This document shows, piece after piece, positions 44,061 through 51,709 of a DNA stretch of 52,801 nt. Position 1 is the stretch's first letter. The number at the start of each line of letters is the position of its first letter. The notes below the pieces were generated by a model. It did not search any database, was not told the origin of the DNA, and was given only the letters and a program-made list of their open reading frames with translations. The stretch is from Saprospiraceae bacterium (GTDB lineage: Bacteria; Bacteroidota; Bacteroidia; Chitinophagales; Saprospiraceae). The DNA is taken from positions 1 through 52,801 of the forward strand of contig BQJU01000050.1 of the NCBI GenBank assembly GCA_021604865.1. Reading direction: 5' to 3'. The translations under genes and the position numbers were made by a program.

Positions 44061-44747
44061 ATGAAAGTATTTATCTCTCAATCCAACTACATCCCCTGGA
44101 AGGGATATTTTGACGCTATCCAGCGGGCCGACGTTTTTGTATTGTATGATGAAATGCAATACACCAAAAGAGACTGGCGCAACCGCAACCAGATTAAAAC
44201 ACCCAACGGATTGAAGTGGTTAAGCATCCCGGTCCAAGTCAAAGGGAAATACTTCCAAAAAATCAATGAAACGCTAGTAGCCGATCAAAAATGGCCACAA
44301 AAACACTGGCAAAATATCGTGCAAAACTACCAAAAGGCACCCTTCTTCCCTGAATATGGGCCATTATTCGAAGCGCTCTATCTTTCGGCAACCGACGACC
44401 ACCTCAGCCAGATCAATTACCATTTTTTGAAAGCCATTGCTGAGACTTTGGGCATCACGACCTGCTTCCGCTGGTCTTCTGAATTCGACCTGCAAGGGGA
44501 CAAAAGCGAAAAACTATTGCATATCTGTAAAACCCTGCAAGCCACGCACTACATCAGCGGACCCTCCGCACAAGGTTATCTTGAAGAAGGCCTTTTCTAT
44601 AAAAACGAGATAGAAGTGTTGTGGATGGATTATTCGGGATATGCTGAATACGCCCAACTTTTTAGCCCTTTTGAGCATAACGTATCTATTTTGGACCTGC
44701 TTTTTAATGCGGGGCCAGAGGCAGGGGCTTATTTGAAGTATTTTTAG
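44061..44747 (+). CDS. WbqC-like family protein
   Basis: The 228-aa protein matches the WbqC family: VFISQSNYIPWKGYFD at the start, VFVLYDEMQYTKRDWRNRN, and later HYISGPSAQGYLEE and VLWMDYSGY. Family members are common in O-antigen and other surface-polysaccharide loci, but their chemistry is unproven; roles in amide- or acyl-type modification of sugars have been suggested by context only. It is the last gene of this operon, starting 1 bp after the flippase stop and followed by a terminator. Confidence 0.87.
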   Translation: MKVFISQSNYIPWKGYFDAIQRADVFVLYDEMQYTKRDWRNRNQIKTPNGLKWLSIPVQVKGKYFQKINETLVADQKWPQKHWQNIVQNYQKAPFFPEYGPLFEALYLSATDDHLSQINYHFLKAIAETLGITTCFRWSSEFDLQGDKSEKLLHICKTLQATHYISGPSAQGYLEEGLFYKNEIEVLWMDYSGYAEYAQLFSPFEHNVSILDLLFNAGPEAGAYLKYF

Positions 44748-44785
44748 ACAGCCTCACTTCCATTCTACGTCCTACCTGAAACAGA

Positions 44786-44811
44786 AAAAGCCCCAATTTC
44801 TCGGGGCTTTT
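44786..44811. terminator. Bidirectional terminator
   Basis: AAAAGCCCC at 44786-44794 pairs with GGGGCTTTT at 44803-44811, flanked by A and T runs on both sides. It can terminate both the glycan operon and the convergent RRM gene. Confidence 0.8.
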
Positions 44812-44856
44812 CCATTCATCGTTCTATAACGTAGCGAGCATTAGATGCTCTGTCGT

Positions 44857-45177
44857 TTAGTATCTTCTGTTGTAGCCGCCGCCACCGCCGCCACCGCCGC
44901 GGTTAAATCCGCCGCCGCCACCGCCACCGCGGTTTTCGCGTGGTTCAGCTTTTTTCACAACGATCGTACGACCGTCAAGTTCTTGATCGTTTAATTCGTT
45001 GATTGCATTCATTGCTTCATCATCGTTAGGCATTTCCACAAAGCCGAAACCTTTTGATTTGCCTGTGAATTTGTCCATAATGATTTTTGCGGAATCAACA
45101 GTTCCATAAGCCTCAAATGCATCCTGCAGATCAGACTCATGAGTGTCAAAGTTTAACTTTGCAACAAAAATATTCAT
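44857..45177 (-). CDS. RRM-type RNA-binding protein with glycine-rich tail
   Basis: This 106-aa protein is one RRM: RNP2 MNIFVAKLNF (3-8) and RNP1 KSKGFGFVEM (about 40-47), followed by NAINELNDQELDGRTIVV. A tail of about 25 residues consists of Gly runs with Arg, Phe and Tyr (GGGFNRGGGG, YNRRY). Similar small RNA-binding proteins are abundant in Bacteroidota and cyanobacteria and may act as post-transcriptional regulators or RNA chaperones. The GC-rich DNA at its 3' end simply encodes glycine and is not a repeat array. It has a long AT-rich upstream region with a terminator-like hairpin directly before the ATG. Confidence 0.93.
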   Translation of the reverse strand: MNIFVAKLNFDTHESDLQDAFEAYGTVDSAKIIMDKFTGKSKGFGFVEMPNDDEAMNAINELNDQELDGRTIVVKKAEPRENRGGGGGGGFNRGGGGGGGGYNRRY

Positions 45178-45181
45178 AACT

Positions 45182-45209
45182 AAAAAAAATAAAATCCGTT
45201 TAACACGGA
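45182..45209 (-). promoter_or_regulatory. Terminator-like hairpin in the RRM gene leader
   Basis: On the minus strand, TCCGT-GTTAA-ACGGA (45195-45209) is followed by TTTTATTTTTTTTA and, 4 nt later, the ATG of the RRM gene. A weak hairpin with a T-run at this position could act as an attenuator or as a binding site for the protein itself. The stem is only 5 bp, so termination would need help or regulation. Confidence 0.4.
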
Positions 45210-45404
45210 ATTGTAAATAAATAAAAAATTAAAAAACTAAGGAAGGATAAAAGAAGATCAATAAAGAGGATACAGTTAACCTAAGAACTTAATTGTGAAC
45301 AAAAATACATAATATTGTTCTTTTGTGCACTTTTTTGACGATTTATTTTCAAAAGGTCACATTTTTATTTTTTTTCAATGAAAATAATGATGCGACCCCT
45401 CTGC

Positions 45405-46133
45405 TCAAATATGCTCATTATGTGCGCCCAACTCACTCCTTAGCAACAACGCGGAAGCCACTCCTGCCAGCAATAATTTCTCTTCACCTGGCAGGTCATT
45501 TTTTATCCATATTCTTCCCTGGTTGAGTACCTCTACTGCGCCCAGCGTTTTGCCATCCCGAACAAAAGAGAAGCCAGGTGCTTGCATGTCGAGCATACGT
45601 TTGCCTCCTTCAAGGTGTTTGATGGGTTGAATGGAAATGGTCAAATCCTCGCCCTTTATCCAGCCTTCTGCCTCCCGAAACCAGTTGTTTTGATTGAGAT
45701 TGGTGACATAGAAGTCAAAAGAATTCCTTTCACCGATAGCTACCGAACCGGTAAAGGCATCTTTGGCTTTGATGTTGATATCAAAATATTTGTGGAAAAT
45801 GAGCAGATCCTGTTCCCGAAGTTTGCCCAGGCAAAATACATCGGCTTTATCGCCAACAGCATCTTGTAAGGTGAAGCTCAATTTCTCCTTGGCACCCGAG
45901 AATCGGATGATAAAGGGAATGTCGTACCCTTTGGTCCAGCTACGATCGACCTTTCCGGTGCGATAATCTCCGAAGCTAAGGTGTTGATTGACCAGCCATC
46001 CCTGGCGGCCTTTGACATTGTACAGGGCAGTGTCTGCCTGAAGGTTTTCGTCTACCATGATTTGGGGAACGCTACAAGCGATCAAACCCAGGGCCAGCAG
46101 ACCAAATAGGTAAAAAACAATGTTTCTATTCAT
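45405..46133 (-). CDS. Lipoprotein of unknown function
   Basis: The 242-aa protein has a lipoprotein signal (YLFGLLALGLIAC, Cys20). The mature part is mostly beta-type (YNVKGRQGWLVNQHLSFGDYRTGKVDRSWTK in short segments, FIIRFSGAKEKLSFTLQDA, NRNSFDFYVTNLN-like) with no known catalytic motif. I do not recognise the family. It follows the truncated DUF6438 gene at 3 bp spacing, so it was presumably the second gene of that operon. Confidence 0.65.
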   Translation of the reverse strand: MNRNIVFYLFGLLALGLIACSVPQIMVDENLQADTALYNVKGRQGWLVNQHLSFGDYRTGKVDRSWTKGYDIPFIIRFSGAKEKLSFTLQDAVGDKADVFCLGKLREQDLLIFHKYFDINIKAKDAFTGSVAIGERNSFDFYVTNLNQNNWFREAEGWIKGEDLTISIQPIKHLEGGKRMLDMQAPGFSFVRDGKTLGAVEVLNQGRIWIKNDLPGEEKLLLAGVASALLLRSELGAHNEHI

Positions 46134-46136
46134 TGG

Positions 46137-46442
46137 TTAATTGATTTTTTCCCATCCCTCAGATTCGGCAACCTTGGCTACCAGGTCTTCCAGGTTTTTG
46201 AGTTCCTGAGGGGCACCATAATAATCTTCTACTTTCTTGGTTTGTCCAAGATTCTCCAAAGTCAGATAGGTCGTTGGTAAGTCGGTTACCTCGCCGGTGT
46301 ATTCCTCTTCAAACGCCCAGAAATTAGCTTCCAGAAAAGCATTGAACAGACTTGCCGTCTCTTCTTGCGAAAGTTGCTTGTTTGCTAATAGGACAAGATG
46401 CAGTGCAATCAGGTCGCAAAAAAATAAAGGAAATTTTCCATC
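46137..46442 (-). pseudogene. Truncated DUF6438-like gene, C-terminal part only
   Basis: A reading frame without any ATG, GTG or TTG near its beginning runs from the stop codon at 46443-46445 to a TAA at 46137. Its last 75 residues (QLSQEETASLFNAFLEANF, EVTDLPTTYLTLENLGQTKK, DYYGAPQELKNLEDLV) strongly resemble the C-terminal part of DUF6438 proteins: a helix, TDLPTTYLT, and DYYGAP. The N-terminal half of the domain and any signal sequence are missing or scrambled. The fragment is probably not expressed as such. Confidence 0.6.
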
Positions 46443-46584
46443 CTAAGTAGACCCGACTAACTTTTGGGTCTATGCCTTTTTTCCCACCACCCTACCCCTG
46501 CGAAACAACGCTATTGAAGAGGAAAAAATAAACCCGCACACTCAAAACCAGGCTACAGATTGTCAACAAATGACTATATTTACT

Positions 46585-46697
46585 GAGCGTTTGTTTGAAG
46601 GTTGGCTTTTGAAATGAAAAGGTTGGCCCCGAAACAAGCGTTGAGATGATTTTTTTGTCTTTGCCTTTTGGCAGATGCTGACCAAACATGCTAATAC
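46585..46697. repeat. Possible short copy of the dispersed repeat upstream of the hybrid regulator
   Basis: Positions 46585-46606 resemble the left end of the element at 17515 (TGTTTGAAGGTTGGC compared with TGTTTGGAGGTCGGT). The right part CCAAACATGCTAA at 46682-46694 resembles the right ends (CCAAACATGCTCTAA). If real, the copy is only about 110 bp long and supplies the start codon context of the gene at 46688. Within it AAGGTTGGC occurs twice, 21 bp apart (46598 and 46619). Confidence 0.4.
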
Positions 46698-49600
46698 CCA
46701 AACTAAACACAGTTGGTTACTCCTTGTTGTTTATCTGGATAGTCTATCTCCTGGCTATTCCCCAATTTTTATTTGCTCAATCGGCTCCTAAAACGGACCA
46801 TTTCTCCACTATAGATGGCCTTTCCCACCGCTGGATTCTCGATATCATGCAGGATAGTCGGGGTTTTCTTTGGATTTCCACTTTTGAGGGCCTCAATCGG
46901 TACGATGGGAATACCTTTAAAGTCTTTCGCCCCTCTATCGACGCTGCTTTTTCATTAGGGGCTGATCGGATACGATGGGCAGAAGAGCAACCCGACGGCC
47001 GCTTTCTGGTCTCTACTGAAGAAGGGCTACTTCGTTTTGACCCTTTTGCAGAAACCTTCAAAATCGTTAAAAACAGCGAATTTTCCAGAGATGTCCTTTT
47101 CTTTTCAACTGCAGAAAAGCCAGCTGGCATCTGGCGGCAGGAAGGATTTAATCAAGCTGCCGGTACCTCCCTGCTCGACCTTTATAGGGAAGTGGATGGA
47201 AAATTACAGCAGTTGGAATCGATTACCAAACCGGAAGATTCAGCCTTTGAATTGATTCATGCTTCAGAAAATGAATTTTGGTTTTGGACCCGGAGTGGTA
47301 AATATTACCGCTTAAGTTTGCCCGACAAACAATGGGTCCATTTTGACATACCTGATTTGGTGAATGAAAATTTGCCCTTGGACCTTCAGGGCAAATGTTG
47401 GTATATTAAACCAGGTGATGACCAGTTGCACTTCTTCAAATTGCCTGGTGATATTCCTGTCAATAATTGGAGCAGCATCAATTATTCATGGCCATACATC
47501 TGGCTGCTACATAAAGGTGCTCAGCAAGGCATTTATCGCCTTAATACTGAGACGGACATCTTGGAGGAAATTATCTCTGCACCCGATTTTGGCATTGATG
47601 AGCGCCACGATGGTTCTTTCGCCACCACTTTGCTGGAAGATATTGAAGGCACCATTTGGATCGGACATTTTCAAGGGATTTTAAAGGTGCAGCGTAGCCG
47701 AAAATTATTCACCAAATACCTGGATCAACCTTTTCTGGGAGGAAGGTATCCCCCTGTGGGATTTAGCGCCCGTGTTATGGTAGAGGATAAATCAGGGAAT
47801 ATTTTAGTTCGGGAAAATAGTGGAGATCTATTTAAAATCAATCCTACCACTGGCACAACGGAACAGGTGCATTTAAAACCTAGCCAGGATTCAACCAAAC
47901 CTATGGGGGGAAAAGTGCAGGTGAATCAGCTAATGATCGATAATGAAGGCATTTGCTGGATAACCACAGCCAATCACGGTCTGCTAAAATACGACTTGGC
48001 CACAGGAACATGTCTGAGTTATCCCAACTCGAATTCAATGGATTTTGTTGGCAATATTTTCCAGGATAAACAAGGACTTATCTGGATAGAAATTGACCAG
48101 CAACTTTATCAATTCGATAAAACCAATGGAAGTTTTCACCTGCTTGAAGGGTTTAAGGGCAGTCTATCTTATGCGATGGTCGATCCGGTGAAACCTATAA
48201 TCTGGAACCCTTATGAGAAAGGAATAACAAAAATCAATACAGAAGAGAAAACGATCGAAGAGATACAGCTCTATACAGAACCACGTGACCAGCGGCAAAT
48301 ATTGTTACATCAAGGGTATTTCTGGCTGGCAACTTCTCGTGGTCTGGTTAAGGTGGATCCTGTAACTTTTGTCAACAAAACCTATTCCCGGGCACATGGG
48401 CTGCCTGGTGACTTTGTATATAGCCTGCTGGAAGATGGTGATTACCTATGGCTTGGCACTTCTGACGGCTTGTGCCGCTTTAATATAAAAACAGAAGCGG
48501 TAAGAAACTTCTACGTCAAAGATGGTTTATCACATTATGAATTTAATAGCAATTCCACGCTAAAAGCCAGGAATGGCCGGCTCTATATGGGTACATTAAA
48601 TGGCATCAATGCTTTTTTTTCAAAAAACATAACCGGTAAAAAAGCAATAAAGCCCCGTATCCTCTGGTCTAATTTTAGCTATTTTGATGTAAACCAGGAC
48701 AGCTTAATTTCTTTGAAATTTGGAGAGCTGGATACCAACCGGACGATGGTATTGCCCCCTTTGGTAAAAAATGTCACCTTTTATCTGGCCCTCAACAGCT
48801 ACGCTGAGCCAGAGAAAAACCAATATACCTGGCGATTGGAAGGCCTCGATGATGATTGGAATTATGCGGATCAACCCTATGTCGTCTATAACCAACTACC
48901 ACCGGGTCGGTACACCTTTCGGGCTAAAGCTGCTGACCCCTTTGGCAATTGGTCTGATAATGAATTGGCCATTGCACTGACGATCCCCCGCCCCTGGTAT
49001 AGCCGCTGGTGGGCCTGGCTCATTTATCTTTTGGTAGTAGGAAGGATTGCTTATGCTTTTTACCATTTTCAACTCGGCCGAAAACTGGCGAAAGCAGAAA
49101 ACCGCCGCCTTCGGGAGCTGGATGATTTTAAAACTCAGTTTTTTGCCAATATCACCCACGAATTTCGCACACCATTGACGGTGATCCTAGGCACGTCTCA
49201 AGCATTGGCAACCGACAGCCAGCAATGGGTGAGGCAGGATCAACGAGTGGCCGCACAAAAAAAGATCAGTCTGATCAAACGCAGCGGAGAAAACCTCCTT
49301 CGGCTTATCAACCAAATCCTGGACCTGGCAAAACTGGAAAGCAATTCCATCAAAATGAACTACGTACAGGGGGATGTGCTGGCTTACTTCAATTATGTAG
49401 CCGAGAGCTTGCATTCCCTGGCGAATGCCCAAAACGTTTTGGTCAGGGTGGAAAGTCAGGACGCATCCCTCATGATGGATTATGACCCCGACCGGCTCCT
49501 CTATATTATACACAATCTGCTTTCTAATGCCATCAAATTTACCCCGACCGGCGGCAGGGTCACTTTGCAGGCAAACTTTCTGGAATCTTCTCAAAATGCC

Positions 49601-50779
49601 GGAAATGACAAAATGTTAAAACTCGAGGTTATCGACACCGGTGTGGGCATTCCTCCGGAGGATTTACCCAAAGTGTTTGACCGATTTTATCAGGCAAAAA
49701 ATCAGAAGCAGATCCAAACTGGTGGTTCAGGAATCGGGCTTGCCCTAACCAGGGAATTGGTCAAGGCCATGGAAGGCGAAATTTTTGTAGAAAGTCAGCC
49801 GGGTAAAAAGACCACTTTTACGGTTCTGTTGCCTGTGCGGACTGTCGCGCCAATGGGCGAAATGGTCAAACCATTTTCGGAAACCTCTATTTCCCTGGAT
49901 GAGGATTTGGCGATAAAAAGTGTTGCTTCAAATGATGAAAAGCTTGACGCTGAAGTCGTAGACGAGAATTCTATTAGCCAGTCTTCTGCTTTTCAAAAAC
50001 ATTCGGTTGCCAACAAACGGCCGGTACTATTGCTTATCGAAGACAATCCCGATGTAGTGGAATACCTAACAGCCTGCCTCCGCAAAAATTACCGCCTCTT
50101 ATTTGCCTACAATGGCCGATCGGGTATTGAGCAGGGCCTGGAACGTGTCCCGGATATTATTATCTCCGACGTGATGATGCCCGAAAAGGATGGATTTGAA
50201 GTGGTGGAAGCCCTGAAAAATGATGAGCGCACCAGCCACATTCCTATTGTGCTACTCACCGCTAAGGCGGAAATTGAAAGCCGGATTGCCGGGTTGCGGC
50301 GTGGAGCCGATGTGTACCTCTCCAAACCTTTCCATCCGGAGGAATTGGATGTGACACTGGAAAAACTACTGGAAAATCGCCGCCGCCTACAAAAAAGATA
50401 TAGCCGCTTACCCGTACCTCACCAGGATACGCCTTTACCTTCTGAGGTAGAAAAACAGGAAGATGCTTTTATACTCCGGCTAAAATCATTTTTTGAAACA
50501 AAATTGTCCCTTCCCGGCCTGAGTCTTGAAGATATCTGTCAGGAGATGGGTATGGGCCGTACCAATCTCAACCGAAAAGTTCAAGCGCTCACGGATAAAA
50601 GTGCCATGCAGATTCTCCGTGAACTGCGCCTCCACAAAGCCAAGGACTTACTCACCACCACCGACATGAACATTTCTGAAGTAGCTTCCGAAGTCGGATT
50701 TAATGACCCAAAATATTTTAGTCGGGCCTTTTCCGAAGTGTTTGGATATCCGCCAAGCAAGGTTAAAAGCAAATTTTAA
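46688..50779 (+). CDS. Hybrid two-component system (sensor, kinase, receiver, AraC-type output in one chain)
   Basis: The 1363-aa protein has a signal peptide or first membrane helix (YSLLFIWIVYLLAIPQF). A long extracytoplasmic sensor of Reg_prop propeller repeats follows (GFLWISTFEGLNRYDG, LWLGTSDGLCRFN), then a Y_Y_Y domain (TWRLEGLDDDWNYADQP) and a transmembrane helix. Next are HisKA with H824 (ITHEFRTPLTVILG), HATPase (NLLSNAIKFTPTGG, GSGIGLALTRELV), a receiver with D1161 (IISDVMMPEKDGFE), and an AraC HTH_18 output domain (ISEVASEVGFNDPKYFSRAF). In Bacteroidota such regulators usually respond to glycan fragments. Here the nearest targets are a peroxiredoxin gene and a 21-bp repeat array between them. 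Confidence 0.95.
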   Translation: MLIPKLNTVGYSLLFIWIVYLLAIPQFLFAQSAPKTDHFSTIDGLSHRWILDIMQDSRGFLWISTFEGLNRYDGNTFKVFRPSIDAAFSLGADRIRWAEEQPDGRFLVSTEEGLLRFDPFAETFKIVKNSEFSRDVLFFSTAEKPAGIWRQEGFNQAAGTSLLDLYREVDGKLQQLESITKPEDSAFELIHASENEFWFWTRSGKYYRLSLPDKQWVHFDIPDLVNENLPLDLQGKCWYIKPGDDQLHFFKLPGDIPVNNWSSINYSWPYIWLLHKGAQQGIYRLNTETDILEEIISAPDFGIDERHDGSFATTLLEDIEGTIWIGHFQGILKVQRSRKLFTKYLDQPFLGGRYPPVGFSARVMVEDKSGNILVRENSGDLFKINPTTGTTEQVHLKPSQDSTKPMGGKVQVNQLMIDNEGICWITTANHGLLKYDLATGTCLSYPNSNSMDFVGNIFQDKQGLIWIEIDQQLYQFDKTNGSFHLLEGFKGSLSYAMVDPVKPIIWNPYEKGITKINTEEKTIEEIQLYTEPRDQRQILLHQGYFWLATSRGLVKVDPVTFVNKTYSRAHGLPGDFVYSLLEDGDYLWLGTSDGLCRFNIKTEAVRNFYVKDGLSHYEFNSNSTLKARNGRLYMGTLNGINAFFSKNITGKKAIKPRILWSNFSYFDVNQDSLISLKFGELDTNRTMVLPPLVKNVTFYLALNSYAEPEKNQYTWRLEGLDDDWNYADQPYVVYNQLPPGRYTFRAKAADPFGNWSDNELAIALTIPRPWYSRWWAWLIYLLVVGRIAYAFYHFQLGRKLAKAENRRLRELDDFKTQFFANITHEFRTPLTVILGTSQALATDSQQWVRQDQRVAAQKKISLIKRSGENLLRLINQILDLAKLESNSIKMNYVQGDVLAYFNYVAESLHSLANAQNVLVRVESQDASLMMDYDPDRLLYIIHNLLSNAIKFTPTGGRVTLQANFLESSQNAGNDKMLKLEVIDTGVGIPPEDLPKVFDRFYQAKNQKQIQTGGSGIGLALTRELVKAMEGEIFVESQPGKKTTFTVLLPVRTVAPMGEMVKPFSETSISLDEDLAIKSVASNDEKLDAEVVDENSISQSSAFQKHSVANKRPVLLLIEDNPDVVEYLTACLRKNYRLLFAYNGRSGIEQGLERVPDIIISDVMMPEKDGFEVVEALKNDERTSHIPIVLLTAKAEIESRIAGLRRGADVYLSKPFHPEELDVTLEKLLENRRRLQKRYSRLPVPHQDTPLPSEVEKQEDAFILRLKSFFETKLSLPGLSLEDICQEMGMGRTNLNRKVQALTDKSAMQILRELRLHKAKDLLTTTDMNISEVASEVGFNDPKYFSRAFSEVFGYPPSKVKSKF

Positions 50780-50833
50780 GGAATGACCAGCGTTTCAATT
50801 AATCAATTGATTATCAACTAATTAATACCAAGT

Positions 50834-50902
50834 CCGGCAAAATTTCCACCTTTTCTGGTAAAACGTCCACCTATCCCGGCAATATCTCTACCTATTGTGG
50901 CA
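50834..50902. promoter_or_regulatory. Four phased 21-bp direct repeats upstream of the peroxiredoxin gene
   Basis: GG pairs occur at 50836, 50857, 50878 and 50899, exactly 21 bp apart. They start degenerate units of the form CYGGYAAwAykTCyACCTwtt: CCGGCAAAATTTCCACCTTT, CTGGTAAAACGTCCACCTAT, CCGGCAATATCTCTACCTAT and a partial GTGGCA. Twenty-one bp is two helical turns, so repeats face one side of DNA, as expected for AraC-type binding sites. The array ends 36 bp before the -33 box of the peroxiredoxin promoter and directly follows the gene of the hybrid AraC-type regulator. Confidence 0.55.
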
Positions 50903-50938
50903 GATTATGGGAAAGCCAAATACCTTTTCCCCTACATA

Positions 50939-50971
50939 TTTGCAGTGACAGTCAAACAAACACTAATTTCT
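50939..50971 (+). promoter_or_regulatory. Probable peroxiredoxin promoter
   Basis: TTTG at 50939-50942 is followed after 21 bp by TAATTTCT at 50964-50971, close to the Bacteroidota TTTG and TAnnTTTG boxes. The ATG lies at 50990. Confidence 0.45.
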
Positions 50972-50989
50972 AATTAAATAATTGATATC

Positions 50990-51619
50990 ATGGCCATCAA
51001 ATTAGGGGAAATAGCTCCCGACTTCACTGCAACAACAACCGAAGGAACGATCAGTTTTCACAAATGGCTTGGAGATAGCTGGGGTATGCTTTTTTCGCAT
51101 CCCGCAGATTTCACCCCTATTTGTACTACCGAACTTGGAAGGACCGCCGCTTTAAAAGATGAATTCGCCAAACGAAACGTAAAAGTGATGGCAGTTAGCG
51201 TAGATCCATTGGATTCCCATATGAAATGGATCAATGACATTGAAGATACGCAAAATGTGAAGATGAATTTTCCATTGATAGCAGATGAAGATCGTCAAGT
51301 TGCGGAATTGTACGATATGATCCATCCAGCAGTGACAGAAAAAACATCGGTACGCACCGTTTTTGTTGTTGGACCAGACAAAAAAGTAAAACTTACCCTT
51401 ACTTATCCCCCAGCCACCGGACGTAATTTTTTTGAAATCCTGCGAACAATTGATTCTCTGCAATTAACTGCTAACCAAAGCGTAGCTACGCCTGCCGATT
51501 GGCAGCAAGGAGAGGACGTAGTCATTCTACCTTCTGTATCTGATGAAGACGCAAAAACAAAATTTCCGAAGGGATTTAAAACCGTTAGGCCTTATCTCAG
51601 AATAACACCTCAGCCTTAG
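50990..51619 (+). CDS. Peroxiredoxin, Prx6/1-Cys type
   Basis: The 209-aa protein matches Prx6-subfamily peroxiredoxins. The peroxidatic Cys45 lies in HPADFTPICTTELG, and the longer C-terminal domain contains MNFPLIADEDRQVAELYDMIHP, SVRTVFVVGPDKKVKLTLTYPPATGRNF and FPKGFKTVRPYLRITPQP. There is no signal peptide, so it acts in the cytoplasm, reducing hydrogen peroxide and organic hydroperoxides. A resolving cysteine is absent, consistent with the 1-Cys mechanism. Upstream 21-bp repeats suggest regulated expression. Confidence 0.93.
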   Translation: MAIKLGEIAPDFTATTTEGTISFHKWLGDSWGMLFSHPADFTPICTTELGRTAALKDEFAKRNVKVMAVSVDPLDSHMKWINDIEDTQNVKMNFPLIADEDRQVAELYDMIHPAVTEKTSVRTVFVVGPDKKVKLTLTYPPATGRNFFEILRTIDSLQLTANQSVATPADWQQGEDVVILPSVSDEDAKTKFPKGFKTVRPYLRITPQP

Positions 51620-51620
51620 T

Positions 51621-51648
51621 CCATGTTTGTAGGTCGGCATTTGTAGAT
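51621..51648. repeat. Solo left end of the dispersed repeat family
   Basis: CATGTTTGTAGGTCGG at 51624-51639 followed by TTTGTAG matches 17518-17541 of the complete element with three differences. No right end follows before the next gene at 51710. Confidence 0.4.
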
Positions 51649-51709
51649 AATGGTTCCTCTAGTAGTGATTATTCCAAAAAGAGGTGAATGAGAAATTAAA
51701 ACAAACCCA

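Noticed and set aside
44876-44942. GC-rich CCGCCG/CCACCG pattern that looks like a microsatellite
   Set aside because: It is explained by the glycine-rich tail of the RRM protein.
46492-46710. Minus-strand 72-aa frame upstream of the hybrid regulator
   Set aside because: It overlaps the start of a clear gene on the other strand and the composition is not protein-like.
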